Of a stretch of 64,000 nucleotides of DNA, positions 17,586-31,719 are shown piece after piece. This stretch comes from Massilia sp. CF038 (GTDB lineage: Bacteria > Pseudomonadota > Gammaproteobacteria > Burkholderiales > Burkholderiaceae_D). The notes under the pieces were generated by a model that saw only the letters and a list, made by a program, of their open reading frames with translations, searched no databases and had not been told where the DNA came from. Location: NCBI RefSeq assembly GCF_900129765.1, contig NZ_FQWU01000001.1, positions 2,108,001 through 2,172,000 on the forward strand. Direction: 5' to 3'. A program made the position numbers and the translations under genes. The first letter of the stretch is position 1; every line of letters begins with the position of its first letter.

Positions 17586-17879
17586 ATGTTCCAACGAACC
17601 TTTTTGTATGCATCCACGGCAATATCCGAGATTGTTGCGGTCGTCATGGTGCTGCGATGGACGACGCATATCGCGCCTACTCCCTTGACGCTGGTCGCTG
17701 CCACAGTCGCACTGGCGCTTTTTCTCTTCCTTCTGCGGTTTCATCCGGCTCGAGAGCGCGCCTATACGGTCTATGCAGGACTCGGCCTGGCTGTCGTCAT
17801 GCTGTTCTTCTTTATCGTTGACCACGTGGAGCCCACAGAAGCCCCCGCGCTCATCTGGAAAAGCGGCACAGCACATTGA
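17586..17879 (+). CDS. YnfA-like (UPF0060) small membrane protein, C-terminally short
   Basis: 97-98 aa from ATG 17586, with AAGGAG eight bases upstream. Three hydrophobic segments are seen (about 8-25, 35-52, 65-80). The pattern R-T-F-x-L-Y-x-x-T-A-x-x-E-I-V, then L-F-x-F-L-L-x-F-H-P and Y-T-V-Y-A-G-x-G-x-A, then V-D-x-V-x-P-T matches the YnfA family, small putative efflux proteins related to SMR transporters. YnfA normally has a fourth membrane helix, which is missing: after D-H-V-E-P-T only 15 residues remain. It may be a truncated or divergent member. Family match is by eye. Confidence 0.65.
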   Translation: MFQRTFLYASTAISEIVAVVMVLRWTTHIAPTPLTLVAATVALALFLFLLRFHPARERAYTVYAGLGLAVVMLFFFIVDHVEPTEAPALIWKSGTAH

Positions 17880-18018
17880 GCATCCGATCCAGACCGTCGC
17901 CCCCGGAGCGTCAGGCCGGTCCAGGGCCGCGGCAAAACTTAAAAGTGAAACTGACTGACTCTTGCAGTGCCTCGAATGCACCCCGGACTGCGGCATAGGT
18001 CGAGTTCAACCGCATTCC

Positions 18019-20640
18019 TCAGCTCGACTTGTCTGCCGGCGGGGCCGGCACCGCTAGGTTCTTTTTATAAGCCAGCAACCGCAGTGCGTTCACGACAACA
18101 AGCAGTGTTGAACCCTCATGGAACAATACGGCCGTTCCTATGTTCAGGCCAAAAATCGTTGCGGGAATCAGCACGGCTACCACGCCTAAACTGACCCACA
18201 GGTTCTGCTTGATAATTCGGCTCGTACTTCTTGACAGCCCAACGGCGAATGGCAAGTGGGCGAGATCGTCGGCCATGAGCGCCACATCGGCAGTCTCAAG
18301 CGCTACATCTGATCCCGCTGCGCCCATCGCGATCCCTACGGTTGCATTGGCCATCGCCGGCGCGTCATTCACGCCGTCGCCAACCATGGCAACCTTGCCG
18401 TGCTTGTCCCGCAGAGCCTTAATCGCATCGACCTTTTGCTCAGGCATGAGATCGCCTTGTGCTTCAGTCAAGCCGACGGTTTTCGCGACGGCGTCGGCGA
18501 CGGCCTGATTGTCACCCGAGATCATGATCAGCCTTTCGATGCCGAGCGCGCGAAGCTCACGCATCACCTCGGCGGCCACCGGGCGCGGCGTGTCCATGAC
18601 GCCAAGTACGCCGAGAAATTGCTGGCCCATGCGCACGATCATCGTGGTGCGCCCAGCAGCGACTAGTTTTGCATTCGCCTCTGCCACCGGTACCGGCAGC
18701 GCCGAGTTTGGCAGTTCAGAGAAGAGAACCGGTTTGCCGATATGTACCGGTTGGCCGTCAACAAGTGCCTGGACGCCGCGCCCGGTAATACTTTTTACGT
18801 CCGATGCGACCTTCGCCACGAAGTTTTCCCCCAGACGTGCGCGGGCGCCGCCGACCACTGCACTGGCCAGCGGATGGTCACTGTGCTCCTCGACGGCGAG
18901 TGCAACGAGCAGCAACTGCGCTTCCGTTACACCATCAGCAGGAACAGCGTCGGTAAGCCGCGGCTTGCCTTCGGTCAGAGTGCCGGTTTTGTCGAAGGCG
19001 ATGGAAGTGAGCGTGCCGAGGTTTTCAAGCGGACCGCCCCCCTTGACGAGGACACCTCCGCGTGCCGCCCGGGCGACCCCGCTTAAGACTGCGCTTGGCA
19101 CCGAGATGGCAAGGGCACACGGACTGGCCGCTACAAGCACCGCCATCGCGCGATAGAAGCTCGTCGAGAAGGGTTCATCAATGACAAGACAAGCGAACAA
19201 CAACAAGGTCACCAGGGCCAAGATTGCGGGAACGAATATGCGTTCGAACTTTTCCGTGAACTGCTGGGTCGGGGAGCGCTGCGCCTCCGCTTCCGTCACC
19301 ATTTTGACCACCCTGGCCATCGTCGACTGATCGGCCATGCGCGCGACCATGACTTCGATGGCGCCCGAGCCGTTGATGGTGCCCGCAAAAACCCGGTTTT
19401 CCGGGCTCGTGCGGTCGAAGGCGGCAAGTGCCGCCTTGGGGTCGGCAGCAGGCTGCTTATCGACCGGTACACTCTCACCCGTAACGGGTGCCTGATTGAC
19501 ACTCGACGTGCCCACCGTAACGACGCCATCGGCCGCGATTCGCTCGTTTGGTTTGACCACGATGACATCACCGATCTGCAAGGTCTTGACGGGCACCTCC
19601 TCGGTGCCACTTTCACGGCGTACCATTGCCGTTTCAGGAGCGAGTTGCGCTAAGGCCTCGATCGCCCTTCGGGCCCGGCCCATGGCGTAGTGCTCGAGCG
19701 AGTGCCCGAGGCTGAACAAGAACAGCAGCAGTGCCCCTTCCGCCCATTCGCCGAGGGCAGCGGCGCCGGCGGCAGCAACAAGCATGAGCGTGTCGATCTC
19801 AAACCGGCGAGCACGCAAATTGTCGATTGCCTCCTTGACGGTGTAGTAGCCGCCGGCGGCGTAGGCCGCGACGTACAGCGCAATCGATAGCCAGGCGGGG
19901 GAATCGCCGTAGCGGTTCAGCAACCAACCAGCGGCCAAAAATCCACCTGCCAGCAGCGAAAAGATCAATTCAGATTTCTCGCCGAAGGGGCCGCCATGGT
20001 CGTGCCCATGGCCTGCGTGGCCTTCGTCGCTCGGGCCGTGCGCGTGGCCAGCATGATCGTGGTCGTCATGGTCCTGCTCTTTGCCTGCAGCGGCGGTAAC
20101 GGCGGGCTTCTTGGACGCCTCCTGAGCCGAATCGGTGGTACTGGTGAAAAGCTTCGTCGGCCCGGGTGGGGCAAGCTCCGGAGATGTTTCGCCAAGCGCA
20201 CCGCCGGTACGTCTATTGGCTTCTTTCAGCAGATCAGTTTCAGAGGTCAAGGTACGATCGAATTCGAGCCGGACAGCACCTGACGGGCCAACGTCGGACA
20301 CGACCACGCCGGGGATATCTCGCAGATTGTCCGCCATCGATCGCGCTGCGCGCGCATGCAAGCTGTCGCGCGTGCGTAGCGTCAGATGGCCATATCTGGC
20401 AGTTACCTCAGCGCCAGATGCGTGGATCAACTCGCGTACCCTGGCCAAGGTCAGAACGGTCGGGTCGTAATGCAGGCACAACTGAGGCGCGCCTTCATCT
20501 GGCCTGACCAGATGGACATTGGTGACTCCTGGTCGCCCACACAATCTCTCCTGCAGGCGCTTTATACACGCGTCATCCTCATCTTCGATATTTGGGAGGA
20601 TTAATGGAAGCTCAAGCCGTAGCTTTTCGATGTCGTTCAT
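18019..20640 (-). CDS. czcP: P1B-4-type heavy-metal-exporting ATPase (CzcP/CtpD-like)
   Basis: About 873 aa from the ATG at 20640; an upstream in-frame start at 20697 adds 19 residues. Pump machinery is complete: D-K-T-G-T phosphorylation site, T-G-E-S actuator, G-D-G-V-N-D-A-P hinge. The transmembrane metal motif is S-P-C (in A-A-S-P-C-A-L-A) and the last helix contains H-E-G-S-T, both diagnostic of the P1B-4 class (Co, Zn, Cd, Fe exporters; CzcP in Cupriavidus). The N-terminus has two ferredoxin-like HMA modules lacking the usual C-x-x-C, replaced by an acidic D-E-D-D-A-C, followed by a histidine-rich linker. It would accelerate cytoplasmic Zn/Cd/Co export, feeding periplasmic CzcCBA. Confidence 0.9.
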   Translation of the reverse strand: MNDIEKLRLELPLILPNIEDEDDACIKRLQERLCGRPGVTNVHLVRPDEGAPQLCLHYDPTVLTLARVRELIHASGAEVTARYGHLTLRTRDSLHARAARSMADNLRDIPGVVVSDVGPSGAVRLEFDRTLTSETDLLKEANRRTGGALGETSPELAPPGPTKLFTSTTDSAQEASKKPAVTAAAGKEQDHDDHDHAGHAHGPSDEGHAGHGHDHGGPFGEKSELIFSLLAGGFLAAGWLLNRYGDSPAWLSIALYVAAYAAGGYYTVKEAIDNLRARRFEIDTLMLVAAAGAAALGEWAEGALLLFLFSLGHSLEHYAMGRARRAIEALAQLAPETAMVRRESGTEEVPVKTLQIGDVIVVKPNERIAADGVVTVGTSSVNQAPVTGESVPVDKQPAADPKAALAAFDRTSPENRVFAGTINGSGAIEVMVARMADQSTMARVVKMVTEAEAQRSPTQQFTEKFERIFVPAILALVTLLLFACLVIDEPFSTSFYRAMAVLVAASPCALAISVPSAVLSGVARAARGGVLVKGGGPLENLGTLTSIAFDKTGTLTEGKPRLTDAVPADGVTEAQLLLVALAVEEHSDHPLASAVVGGARARLGENFVAKVASDVKSITGRGVQALVDGQPVHIGKPVLFSELPNSALPVPVAEANAKLVAAGRTTMIVRMGQQFLGVLGVMDTPRPVAAEVMRELRALGIERLIMISGDNQAVADAVAKTVGLTEAQGDLMPEQKVDAIKALRDKHGKVAMVGDGVNDAPAMANATVGIAMGAAGSDVALETADVALMADDLAHLPFAVGLSRSTSRIIKQNLWVSLGVVAVLIPATIFGLNIGTAVLFHEGSTLLVVVNALRLLAYKKNLAVPAPPADKSS

Positions 20641-20947
20641 ATTATTTTCGCTTTTCACATGGATTAAAAACCGGCCTTCACCTGGCGTTACCAGCAATGC
20701 CCCTATTTGCCCATCTCAGCCTGCAGCCTCATTGATATCTCTACTCTAACCTGGCCTTGTTCCATTGTCGGTGCGTCACCGAACGGGATCGGCGCCGTCA
20801 GTTTCAAAAGCTTTTATCCCCTTCGTCAAGTGGCCCCCATCGAGGGAATTAAGACTGCTTCCCCGTCTTATTCGTCGCGCCGGAACAACGTTGAATGCGG
20901 TACGCTTTCGCCATACCATGCTCATTTAACGGATTCATGAAAAATCG

Positions 20948-21346
20948 ATGAAAACAGTTAATGGCTCTCCTTCGAGCGAAGAACGGTCTTGGGAGAATTC
21001 ACTTTCCGTTTACAGCAAACGACTCGAATTAATCGCCTCCAATATTGCCAATGCCGATACTCCGCATTACAAGGCGCGGGACCTCGATTTCAAAGCTGCC
21101 ATGTCCCACGCGATGCAAGCGGCCCCGCTACCGACCGGCCAAGCCGCCCGCACACTGGCTTCGCCGGACGTCCTACCTGTTCTCTACCGCGTCCCTGCCC
21201 AGGGCAGCGCCGACGGGAACACCGTTGACATGGACGTCGAGCGAGCAGCATTCGCAGAAACGTCGCTTCGCTACCAGCTCTCTGTTCAACAGGTCGCCCA
21301 CGAATATAAAGAAATGAGCGAATTGTTCAAATCTGTCCCGTATTGA
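20948..21346 (+). CDS. flgB: isolated FlgB-like flagellar rod protein
   Basis: 132 aa. The N-terminal signature L-E-L-I-A-S-N-I-A-N-A-D-T-P-H-Y-K-A-R-D-L-D-F is that of FlgB, a proximal rod protein of the flagellar basal body, and the C-terminal helix contains N-T-V-D-M-D-V-E-R-A, also family-typical. The last 30 residues (Q-Q-V-A-H-E-Y-K-E-M-S-E-L-F-K) differ from the usual FlgB end. No other flagellar gene is nearby; it sits alone inside the transposon, between a metal ATPase and the lipid A genes, and converges with pap2 by a 20-base overlap. Confidence 0.85.
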   Translation: MKTVNGSPSSEERSWENSLSVYSKRLELIASNIANADTPHYKARDLDFKAAMSHAMQAAPLPTGQAARTLASPDVLPVLYRVPAQGSADGNTVDMDVERAAFAETSLRYQLSVQQVAHEYKEMSELFKSVPY

Positions 21347-22040
21347 GCAGGTGACGATTTTCCACCAGGCGCAGCGTCCCATAGGCGGCGTACATGAGTG
21401 AGATAGCAATCCAGGCCGACCATAATGTGTGCGTCATAAAGTGGGCCCCACGCACTTGCTGGACGATCCCCATCGCGATACCAACACAGAGCAAGCTGCC
21501 GCCGACACCCCATGCAATGTGAGGCTTGCCAGGCAGCCAGAACAACATGATCGATGCCAGCCAAAGGCCACCGGATGCGTGACCTGCCGGGAAGCATTGT
21601 CCTGGTGACGCGCCAGCCGGAATACGGTCGAGGAGCCGGACGTAGGGCTCGACGCCGCCAAACAGCGCGATGTCCCAGGGGCAGTGCGTGCGGCTCATTT
21701 GTTTAAGCATGCTGATCGTGGTTGGAACCAGAATGGCACACAGGGCCACTGTCCGGATCCGCCACCCGGTTTGACGCGTCCAGTACTTCCCTGGACGCCA
21801 ATAGTCCACCAAGGCACACGTTAAAAAAGCGACGCCGATTGTCACCACGAACAGCTTCATGTACCCATGGAAAAATTGGCTGGTGAACCAAGCGTCCCTT
21901 AGGGGGAACCGCCCGCTAGCCGCGTCGTAACTGAGCGTGGCGATATCGAGATCAATATCAGTGGCTTGGCCGAGCCAAAGCAGAACCGCGGCGGAGCATG
22001 CCAATGCACAAGGCATGAAAAGGCCGGATTTAGCGTGCAT
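21327..22040 (-). CDS. PAP2-family membrane phosphatase
   Basis: 237 aa from ATG 22040, overlapping the eptA end by 11 bases, so translationally coupled. Six hydrophobic segments and the three PAP2 motifs are visible: K-Q-M-S-R-T-H-C-P (K-x6-R-P-like), P-A-G-H-A-S-G-G, and R-G-A-H-F-x-x-H-T. PAP2 enzymes dephosphorylate lipid pyrophosphates (undecaprenyl pyrophosphate, phosphatidylglycerol phosphate) or lipid A. Beside eptA the likely role is trimming a lipid A phosphate or recycling lipid intermediates; the same pair, mcr-pap2, occurs in mobile colistin-resistance cassettes. The lead locus of Cupriavidus also carries a PAP2-type enzyme (PbrB), an alternative origin. Confidence 0.86.
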   Translation of the reverse strand: MHAKSGLFMPCALACSAAVLLWLGQATDIDLDIATLSYDAASGRFPLRDAWFTSQFFHGYMKLFVVTIGVAFLTCALVDYWRPGKYWTRQTGWRIRTVALCAILVPTTISMLKQMSRTHCPWDIALFGGVEPYVRLLDRIPAGASPGQCFPAGHASGGLWLASIMLFWLPGKPHIAWGVGGSLLCVGIAMGIVQQVRGAHFMTHTLWSAWIAISLMYAAYGTLRLVENRHLLNTGQI

Positions 22041-23655
22041 GGGTGCACCCCGCAAAAAGATCCAGCGTCGGGTTATACACCTTTGTTTGAATTTGAAGCA
22101 TGCCAAGTATCGAATGGAAGATATTGTCATGCGAGAGCGCAGTATCGCGCCGCGCAGTCAAACACGCTGCATCGAGGTTGATTCTTTTCTGGAAGCCGTC
22201 AGACATCCACACCATTAACGGAACATGTCGCTGTTCGATTGGCGAAATGACATAGGGGGCGCCATGTAAAAACAGATTTTTTTCGCCCAGCGATTCCCCA
22301 TGATCGGCAAAATAGATGAGTGAGCTGTCGATCTCACGGTGTTCGCTCAGCAGCCTGATCGCCTGGTCAATGACATAGTCGGTGTAGAGCACGGTATTGT
22401 CGTAGGCCGAGACGATCGACTCCGTCGAGCATTCGCTGAACATGGTGCTCTGGCATGCAGGCCCAAAGCGCGCAAACTTGGCCGGATAGCGCCGCCAGTA
22501 CGCAGGCCCATGACTGCCTTTCTGATGCAACACCACAACCAGGTCGCTGTCTGCCGCTGCTATCCGCTTTTCAAGGCCCGCAAGGAGCCGCTCGTCAAAG
22601 CATTCGTCGGTTCCACAGAAGGAAGAGCCCGGTTCCGGAATGCTGAGATCCTCGTACTCCACGCCCTCGCAAGTGCCCTTGCACCCCGAATTGTTGTTCC
22701 GCCACAGGAGCGAAAACTGTGCGTACTTCAAAACCGCCATCAATCCCTGCTGGGAGCCCGCTTTCTCGTCCGTGAAATTCTCCCGGCCGAGCGACGAGAA
22801 CACGCACGGAACCGAAACCGCCGTAGCAGTACCGCATGACTGAACGTTGGTAAAATTGAAAAGATCACTGCGCTGCCCCAACATGGGATTGGTCTGGCGG
22901 GCGTAACCGTTCAGCGAAAAATTGGCTGCCCTTGCGGTTTCCCCCAGGATGATCAACGTGACCGTCTTTCTTGGATTCTGCACCCAGGCGCTGCTTTTGC
23001 GCGCATCAGTTCCAAGCGGGGTGACCACGCCTTGACGCGCGGCCTTCATCTTCCGAACCCCGTTAATCGCCTGAATATAGTTAGTCGGCGCGAGAAGGTA
23101 GCGCAACTCACGATGCTGACGGAACACGGGCGCGAGCGTCTTGTAGAAGGCAAACACAAAAAGGGCAAGCGCCATGCAGGAAACTGAAATAATCAGGAAC
23201 TTTCGCGCCAGCCCCTCACGCCAATTCCCATAGTCAATTTTTGTGGCGATCACAATCGCAGCGGGCACTACACCGAGGAAGATTACCGTCGTCGCCAACG
23301 AGTAGCTAAACAGTTCCGACGCCTCCCGCACGTCGGTTTCAAGTACGTTCTGCATCATGCTCTTGTCGATCGTCGCACCGTACTGGTCCGTAAAATAGGC
23401 CGCGATCGAAGTGAGCAGGAAAAGAACAACCAGAACCGGCTTCAACATGTAGCGAAAGCTGACCAGGGTCAGGCATGCGTTGAAGAGAATCACGATAATG
23501 ATAAAGCTAAAGCCGATCAATGCCGCCCCGGACATAGTCCAGCCCCCGGTGGCGGAAATAAAAGTCGTCCAGAATTTCTGGTTATAAAGCAAGCACAGTA
23601 GAGCCGACGCGGCCAACGTGACGTATTCCGATTTGACTCGATATTTGGTGAACAT
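22030..23655 (-). CDS. eptA: lipid A phosphoethanolamine transferase, EptA/MCR family
   Basis: 541 aa from ATG 23655 (GAGATAG upstream); the frame extends to 23757, adding 34 residues without a good ribosome site. Five N-terminal membrane helices (to about residue 175) precede a periplasmic sulfatase-like domain. Catalytic threonine T240 lies in G-E-T-A-R-A-A-N-F; zinc ligands are in F-A-D-H-G-E-S-L-G-E and the histidine-containing H-Q-K-G-S-H-G-P region; several paired cysteines typical of the family are present. It transfers phosphoethanolamine to lipid A phosphates, lowering surface charge and cationic-peptide/polymyxin binding. It is co-oriented with pap2 at the tail of the czc array. Confidence 0.93.
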   Translation of the reverse strand: MFTKYRVKSEYVTLAASALLCLLYNQKFWTTFISATGGWTMSGAALIGFSFIIIVILFNACLTLVSFRYMLKPVLVVLFLLTSIAAYFTDQYGATIDKSMMQNVLETDVREASELFSYSLATTVIFLGVVPAAIVIATKIDYGNWREGLARKFLIISVSCMALALFVFAFYKTLAPVFRQHRELRYLLAPTNYIQAINGVRKMKAARQGVVTPLGTDARKSSAWVQNPRKTVTLIILGETARAANFSLNGYARQTNPMLGQRSDLFNFTNVQSCGTATAVSVPCVFSSLGRENFTDEKAGSQQGLMAVLKYAQFSLLWRNNNSGCKGTCEGVEYEDLSIPEPGSSFCGTDECFDERLLAGLEKRIAAADSDLVVVLHQKGSHGPAYWRRYPAKFARFGPACQSTMFSECSTESIVSAYDNTVLYTDYVIDQAIRLLSEHREIDSSLIYFADHGESLGEKNLFLHGAPYVISPIEQRHVPLMVWMSDGFQKRINLDAACLTARRDTALSHDNIFHSILGMLQIQTKVYNPTLDLFAGCTHAR

Positions 23656-23779
23656 GTCTATCTCGATGAACTCTTTGAATCGCCTGGAATCCGAGCGCAG
23701 GAAACACAGCCAGGAAAAAAAGGCTGAACGATCCCCCGCGACACTGAAGCGCTTCATTTTCTAATGCGGTTAATTTGGG

Positions 23780-24202
23780 CTATCGTCTTTTCAGACGCAG
23801 CGTGATAAATGTCGTAATACTCAAAATGGCTGCGATGTCATACAGGGCAAAGCCGACCGAGGCGCCAATCGCACCCGTTGCCCAGATACTGGACGCTGTC
23901 GTATTACCCCTGATTTCGCTATCCCCTTTCATGATCGTTCCGCTGCCAATGAAACCTATGCCTACTATCAAGCCGTACAGGACGCTGGACAGTTCGGTCG
24001 ACTTTTCACCAAAGGCGCCGACTCCCACCAGAATGAAACCGCAACTGGCCATCGCTACAATCGGGAAGGTACGCAATCCTGCTCCCCCCTGGGTAGCAGC
24101 CTCTCGGTCCCAGCCAATCGGTAGCGCTAGCAGATAGGCGAGCGCCATGTCGATCAGATGAGACGCCACGTCAGCCCATACCAGTGCCTGAAAACGAAAC
24201 AT
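23780..24202 (-). CDS. MgtC/SapB-family membrane protein
   Basis: 140 aa from ATG 24202 with a strong GGAAGGAG site. Four hydrophobic helices and the MgtC signature (L-P-I-G-W-D-R-E, then G-A-G-L-R-T-F-P, then G-I-G-F-I-G-S-G-T-I-M) are present. MgtC proteins affect magnesium homeostasis and membrane ATP synthase activity; the short SapB-like form here lacks the C-terminal soluble domain of virulence MgtC. It lies between the small membrane ORF and eptA in the same leftward array. Actual role unknown. Confidence 0.85.
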   Translation of the reverse strand: MFRFQALVWADVASHLIDMALAYLLALPIGWDREAATQGGAGLRTFPIVAMASCGFILVGVGAFGEKSTELSSVLYGLIVGIGFIGSGTIMKGDSEIRGNTTASSIWATGAIGASVGFALYDIAAILSITTFITLRLKRR

Positions 24203-24246
24203 TCGGCTCCTTCCTGTTGGTGATGCCCGCCACGACGGCGCGCAAC

Positions 24247-24435
24247 TTAGCGATAAGGCTTTCGGCCCTTGACTTTTCGCCGGGAAGACGATTTGGCGTT
24301 GGTCACGTTTGGCGGAGGCTCTTTCCGTTTTTGGCGGTCCTTCCACGTCAAGAATAGAAACAAGGCGCCGATCGACACCACCGAGCCGACCAGCAGCAGC
24401 AAGTAGACTGAGTCAGGTAAATTGTGCCTGTCCAT
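24247..24435 (-). CDS. small single-helix membrane protein
   Basis: 62 aa. One hydrophobic helix (about 10-28) followed by a very basic tail (W-K-D-R-Q-K-R-K ... R-R-K-V-K-G-R-K). Its ATG overlaps the stop of czcD by one base (TAATG), which argues strongly that it is translated with czcD. Family unknown; possibly a small partner or regulator of the CDF transporter or of MgtC. Confidence 0.6.
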   Translation of the reverse strand: MDRHNLPDSVYLLLLVGSVVSIGALFLFLTWKDRQKRKEPPPNVTNAKSSSRRKVKGRKPYR

Positions 24436-25424
24436 TACAGAGACTTCCCATCGGATCGAGCAGCGTCGCCATCGGGGACGATGGCCGATGGAGACTCTGC
24501 GGATTGCTGTAGTGACGAGGACGCATAAGAGTGCTCAGCCACTCCCTGCTCGCACACACTGTTCTCAAGCTGGATAGTGGCGTGAAAAATCGAGAATTTT
24601 TCACCCAGCAAGCGCCGGATTTCGTCAGTCAACAGCGGCCAGCGCTCTGGCGGGTGTGTGCTCGCCAGGTGGACTGTCAGGCTGGCCTTGCCGCTCGAGA
24701 TGGACCACACATGCAACTCGTGGACGTTGAAGATGCCGTCAACAGCCAGAAGAACCTTCTTGATGTCGTCAACGCCCAAGCCTTCCGGTACGCCTTCAAG
24801 CAGCACGTTGACGCTTTCCTTGAGCAGGGTCCAGGTTCGTGGGAGTACCCACAGTCCGATTGCAACGGCAATGACGGAGTCAACCCAGCTCCAGCCGGTG
24901 AGCTTGATGACCACAGCCCCTACAATGACGCCGATGGAACCGAGCATGTCGCTCCACACCTCCAGGTATGCGCCCTTGATGTTGAGGCTCTCATCCTTGT
25001 CCTTTGTCAGAAGGCGCATGCTGATCAAGTTCACTACCAGGCCCAGTGCCGCAACGGCGAGCATGGTCATCGATTCGATCTCCGCCGGCTCGCTTAGTCG
25101 TTGATAGGCTTCGTAGATGATGTACATCGCGACGAGAAAAAGCAGAATCGCGTTGAAAGCCGCGGCCAGAATTTCGAAACGATAGTAGCCAAAGGTCCGT
25201 TTCCCGTCGGCGGGCCGGCGACCGATGCGAATCGCAGCGAGTGAGACGGCCAGGGCCGCTGAGTCGGTGAACATGTGCGCTGCATCGGAAATGAGCGCCA
25301 GGCTGTTCGTCAAAATTCCCCCAATTACTTCGGCGATCAGAAAGGCACTGGTGAGGATCAAGGCAATCCACAACGGTCGTTCGCCTTGGCCCTGAACGGC
25401 AATGTTCGAATCAGTAGAGGTCAC
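24435..25424 (-). CDS. czcD: cation diffusion facilitator CzcD
   Basis: 329 aa, GTG start at 25424 chosen because AATGGAGA precedes it; a longer TTG frame to 25490 lacks a ribosome site. Six membrane helices and a cytoplasmic ferredoxin-like domain are visible. Metal site residues: H-M-F-T-D in helix 2 (Asp and His), and E-V-W-S-D in helix 5, the CzcD variant where the usual first histidine is not present. It exports Zn, Co and Cd from cytoplasm to periplasm by proton antiport. It follows czcA by 77 bases in the czc array. Confidence 0.93.
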   Translation of the reverse strand: MTSTDSNIAVQGQGERPLWIALILTSAFLIAEVIGGILTNSLALISDAAHMFTDSAALAVSLAAIRIGRRPADGKRTFGYYRFEILAAAFNAILLFLVAMYIIYEAYQRLSEPAEIESMTMLAVAALGLVVNLISMRLLTKDKDESLNIKGAYLEVWSDMLGSIGVIVGAVVIKLTGWSWVDSVIAVAIGLWVLPRTWTLLKESVNVLLEGVPEGLGVDDIKKVLLAVDGIFNVHELHVWSISSGKASLTVHLASTHPPERWPLLTDEIRRLLGEKFSIFHATIQLENSVCEQGVAEHSYASSSLQQSAESPSAIVPDGDAARSDGKSL

Positions 25425-25501
25425 GTTTTCTCCATTTTTGTTTTCAAATTGCCTTTGCCAGCCCATCCGGGACGGCAAAGGCTCACTCAACTTAGGCGCG
25501 T

Positions 25502-30311
<4,810 letters not shown>

Positions 30312-30315
<4 letters not shown>

Positions 30316-31631
30316 TTTTGTTCCTGATTGGAGACGGTCGGATTGATGAGGCGGCCATGTTGTTCAACATTGCCTACGACACGTTCAATGTCGGCCGCCG
30401 CGCGATGCGACTCGGCAAGCGCGCGGATGTACTGGGATTTCGCCTGGTTCAAGGTGCGTTGCGCATCCAAAACGTCAAGAAAATTGAACTTGCCCAGTTC
30501 GAATCCCTTGGTGGCAGCTTCGTACGCACTTTGCGCCCCAGGCAAGATCTCGTTGCGAAGGACCACCAACTCGCCCCTTGCCGAGTCGAGCCGCAGCGAT
30601 GCCTGCGTCAGTTCGACGGAAAGGCTGGTTTCAGCGACCACCAGCTCGTCGCGGGCTTTGTCCGCTCTGCGTAATGCGCTCAGAATATTGCCCTGGTTGC
30701 GGTCAAACAGGGGGAAAGGGACCGATAGGCCGACAATGGTCTGCCGGACGCCGACCTGTTCGTCGCGCTTGCTACCGATGCTGAGCGTGAGATTGGGAAT
30801 GCGACGGCTTCGCTCGACGTCGGTTAGGGCTCTTTGCCGCTCGATCTCGAGCCTGGCTCTGGCGAGCTGTGGCGAACCTGGCAAATGCGCGAGGAGCTCA
30901 GCCGTTGTGGGGTGTGCGCCGATCAAGCCCTGGGGGGCCTCGAGCGTTTCAGCACTGCCGAGCTTGTTACCCCACGTAGCGCCGAGGCGCTGACGCGCGA
31001 GCGCGAGCTCGTTTGCAGCCTGGCTCAATTCGATCTTGGTGCTGGCTTCAGCTACACGCGCACGTGTTTCTTCGACAGGGGATATTTTGCCGGCGGTGAC
31101 ACGCCGCGATGCGGCGCCCGTGACGCGCTGCGACAGCTCTTGCGACGCCTGCGCCAGGGTGAGCCGCTCCTGAGCCGCTAACACGTCAAAGAACGCCGTG
31201 ACCACGTCCGCCCTCAGAGTGGCCCGGTAGGTGGCAACATCCGCGGTAGCGATATCCAGTTCCCGGTCCGCCGACGCGATCCGCGCTCCCCGCTTTCCGC
31301 CCAATTCAATTTCCTGATTGAGCTGGACTGTCGTTGTGCGACGATCCTTTTGCTGCCCCTCCCGGAGGTAAGAGACCTCCGGATTGGGGATCTTCCCGGC
31401 CTGCATGCGCTGACCGCTGGCAATGTCAATATCGCGACGGGCCGCGCGCAGTCCAGGGTTATGTTGAAAGGCACGCTCGATGGCTCCCGCCAGCGTCAGC
31501 ACTGGCGCGACAGTCGGACTACCGGCGATGAAAGCCGGATCGGAAAGGGGAGCAGGCGCAGGTTGCGCGTAAAGCGAAAAAGGCTGAAGCAATAGCACCG
31601 CCAGCCCGAGCGGGACAGAATGAAAACGCAT
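30312..31631 (-). CDS. czcC: TolC-like outer-membrane factor CzcC
   Basis: 439 aa with a signal peptide (1-22, S-L-Y-A-Q) followed by the repeated alpha-helical hairpins of the TolC/OEP fold (L-T-L-A-G-A-I-E-R-A-F-Q-H-N-P at the first helix and its repeat further on). It forms the exit channel of the CzcCBA efflux complex. The last codons overlap the czcB start (four bases). Confidence 0.93.
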
Positions 31632-31719
31632 AGATTCTCCGAAAAATGAAAATGGAAGAATCCGGCAACGTTTTACCGCAACCTAAGCAAAAATGGGAGG
31701 GGTTGGACTTGTTGCCGGA

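Noticed and set aside
23656-23757. Longer eptA N-terminus from the ATG at 23757
   Set aside because: The 34-residue extension is polar and precedes the normal first membrane helix. The 23655 start has the better ribosome site and the usual family length. It cannot be fully excluded.
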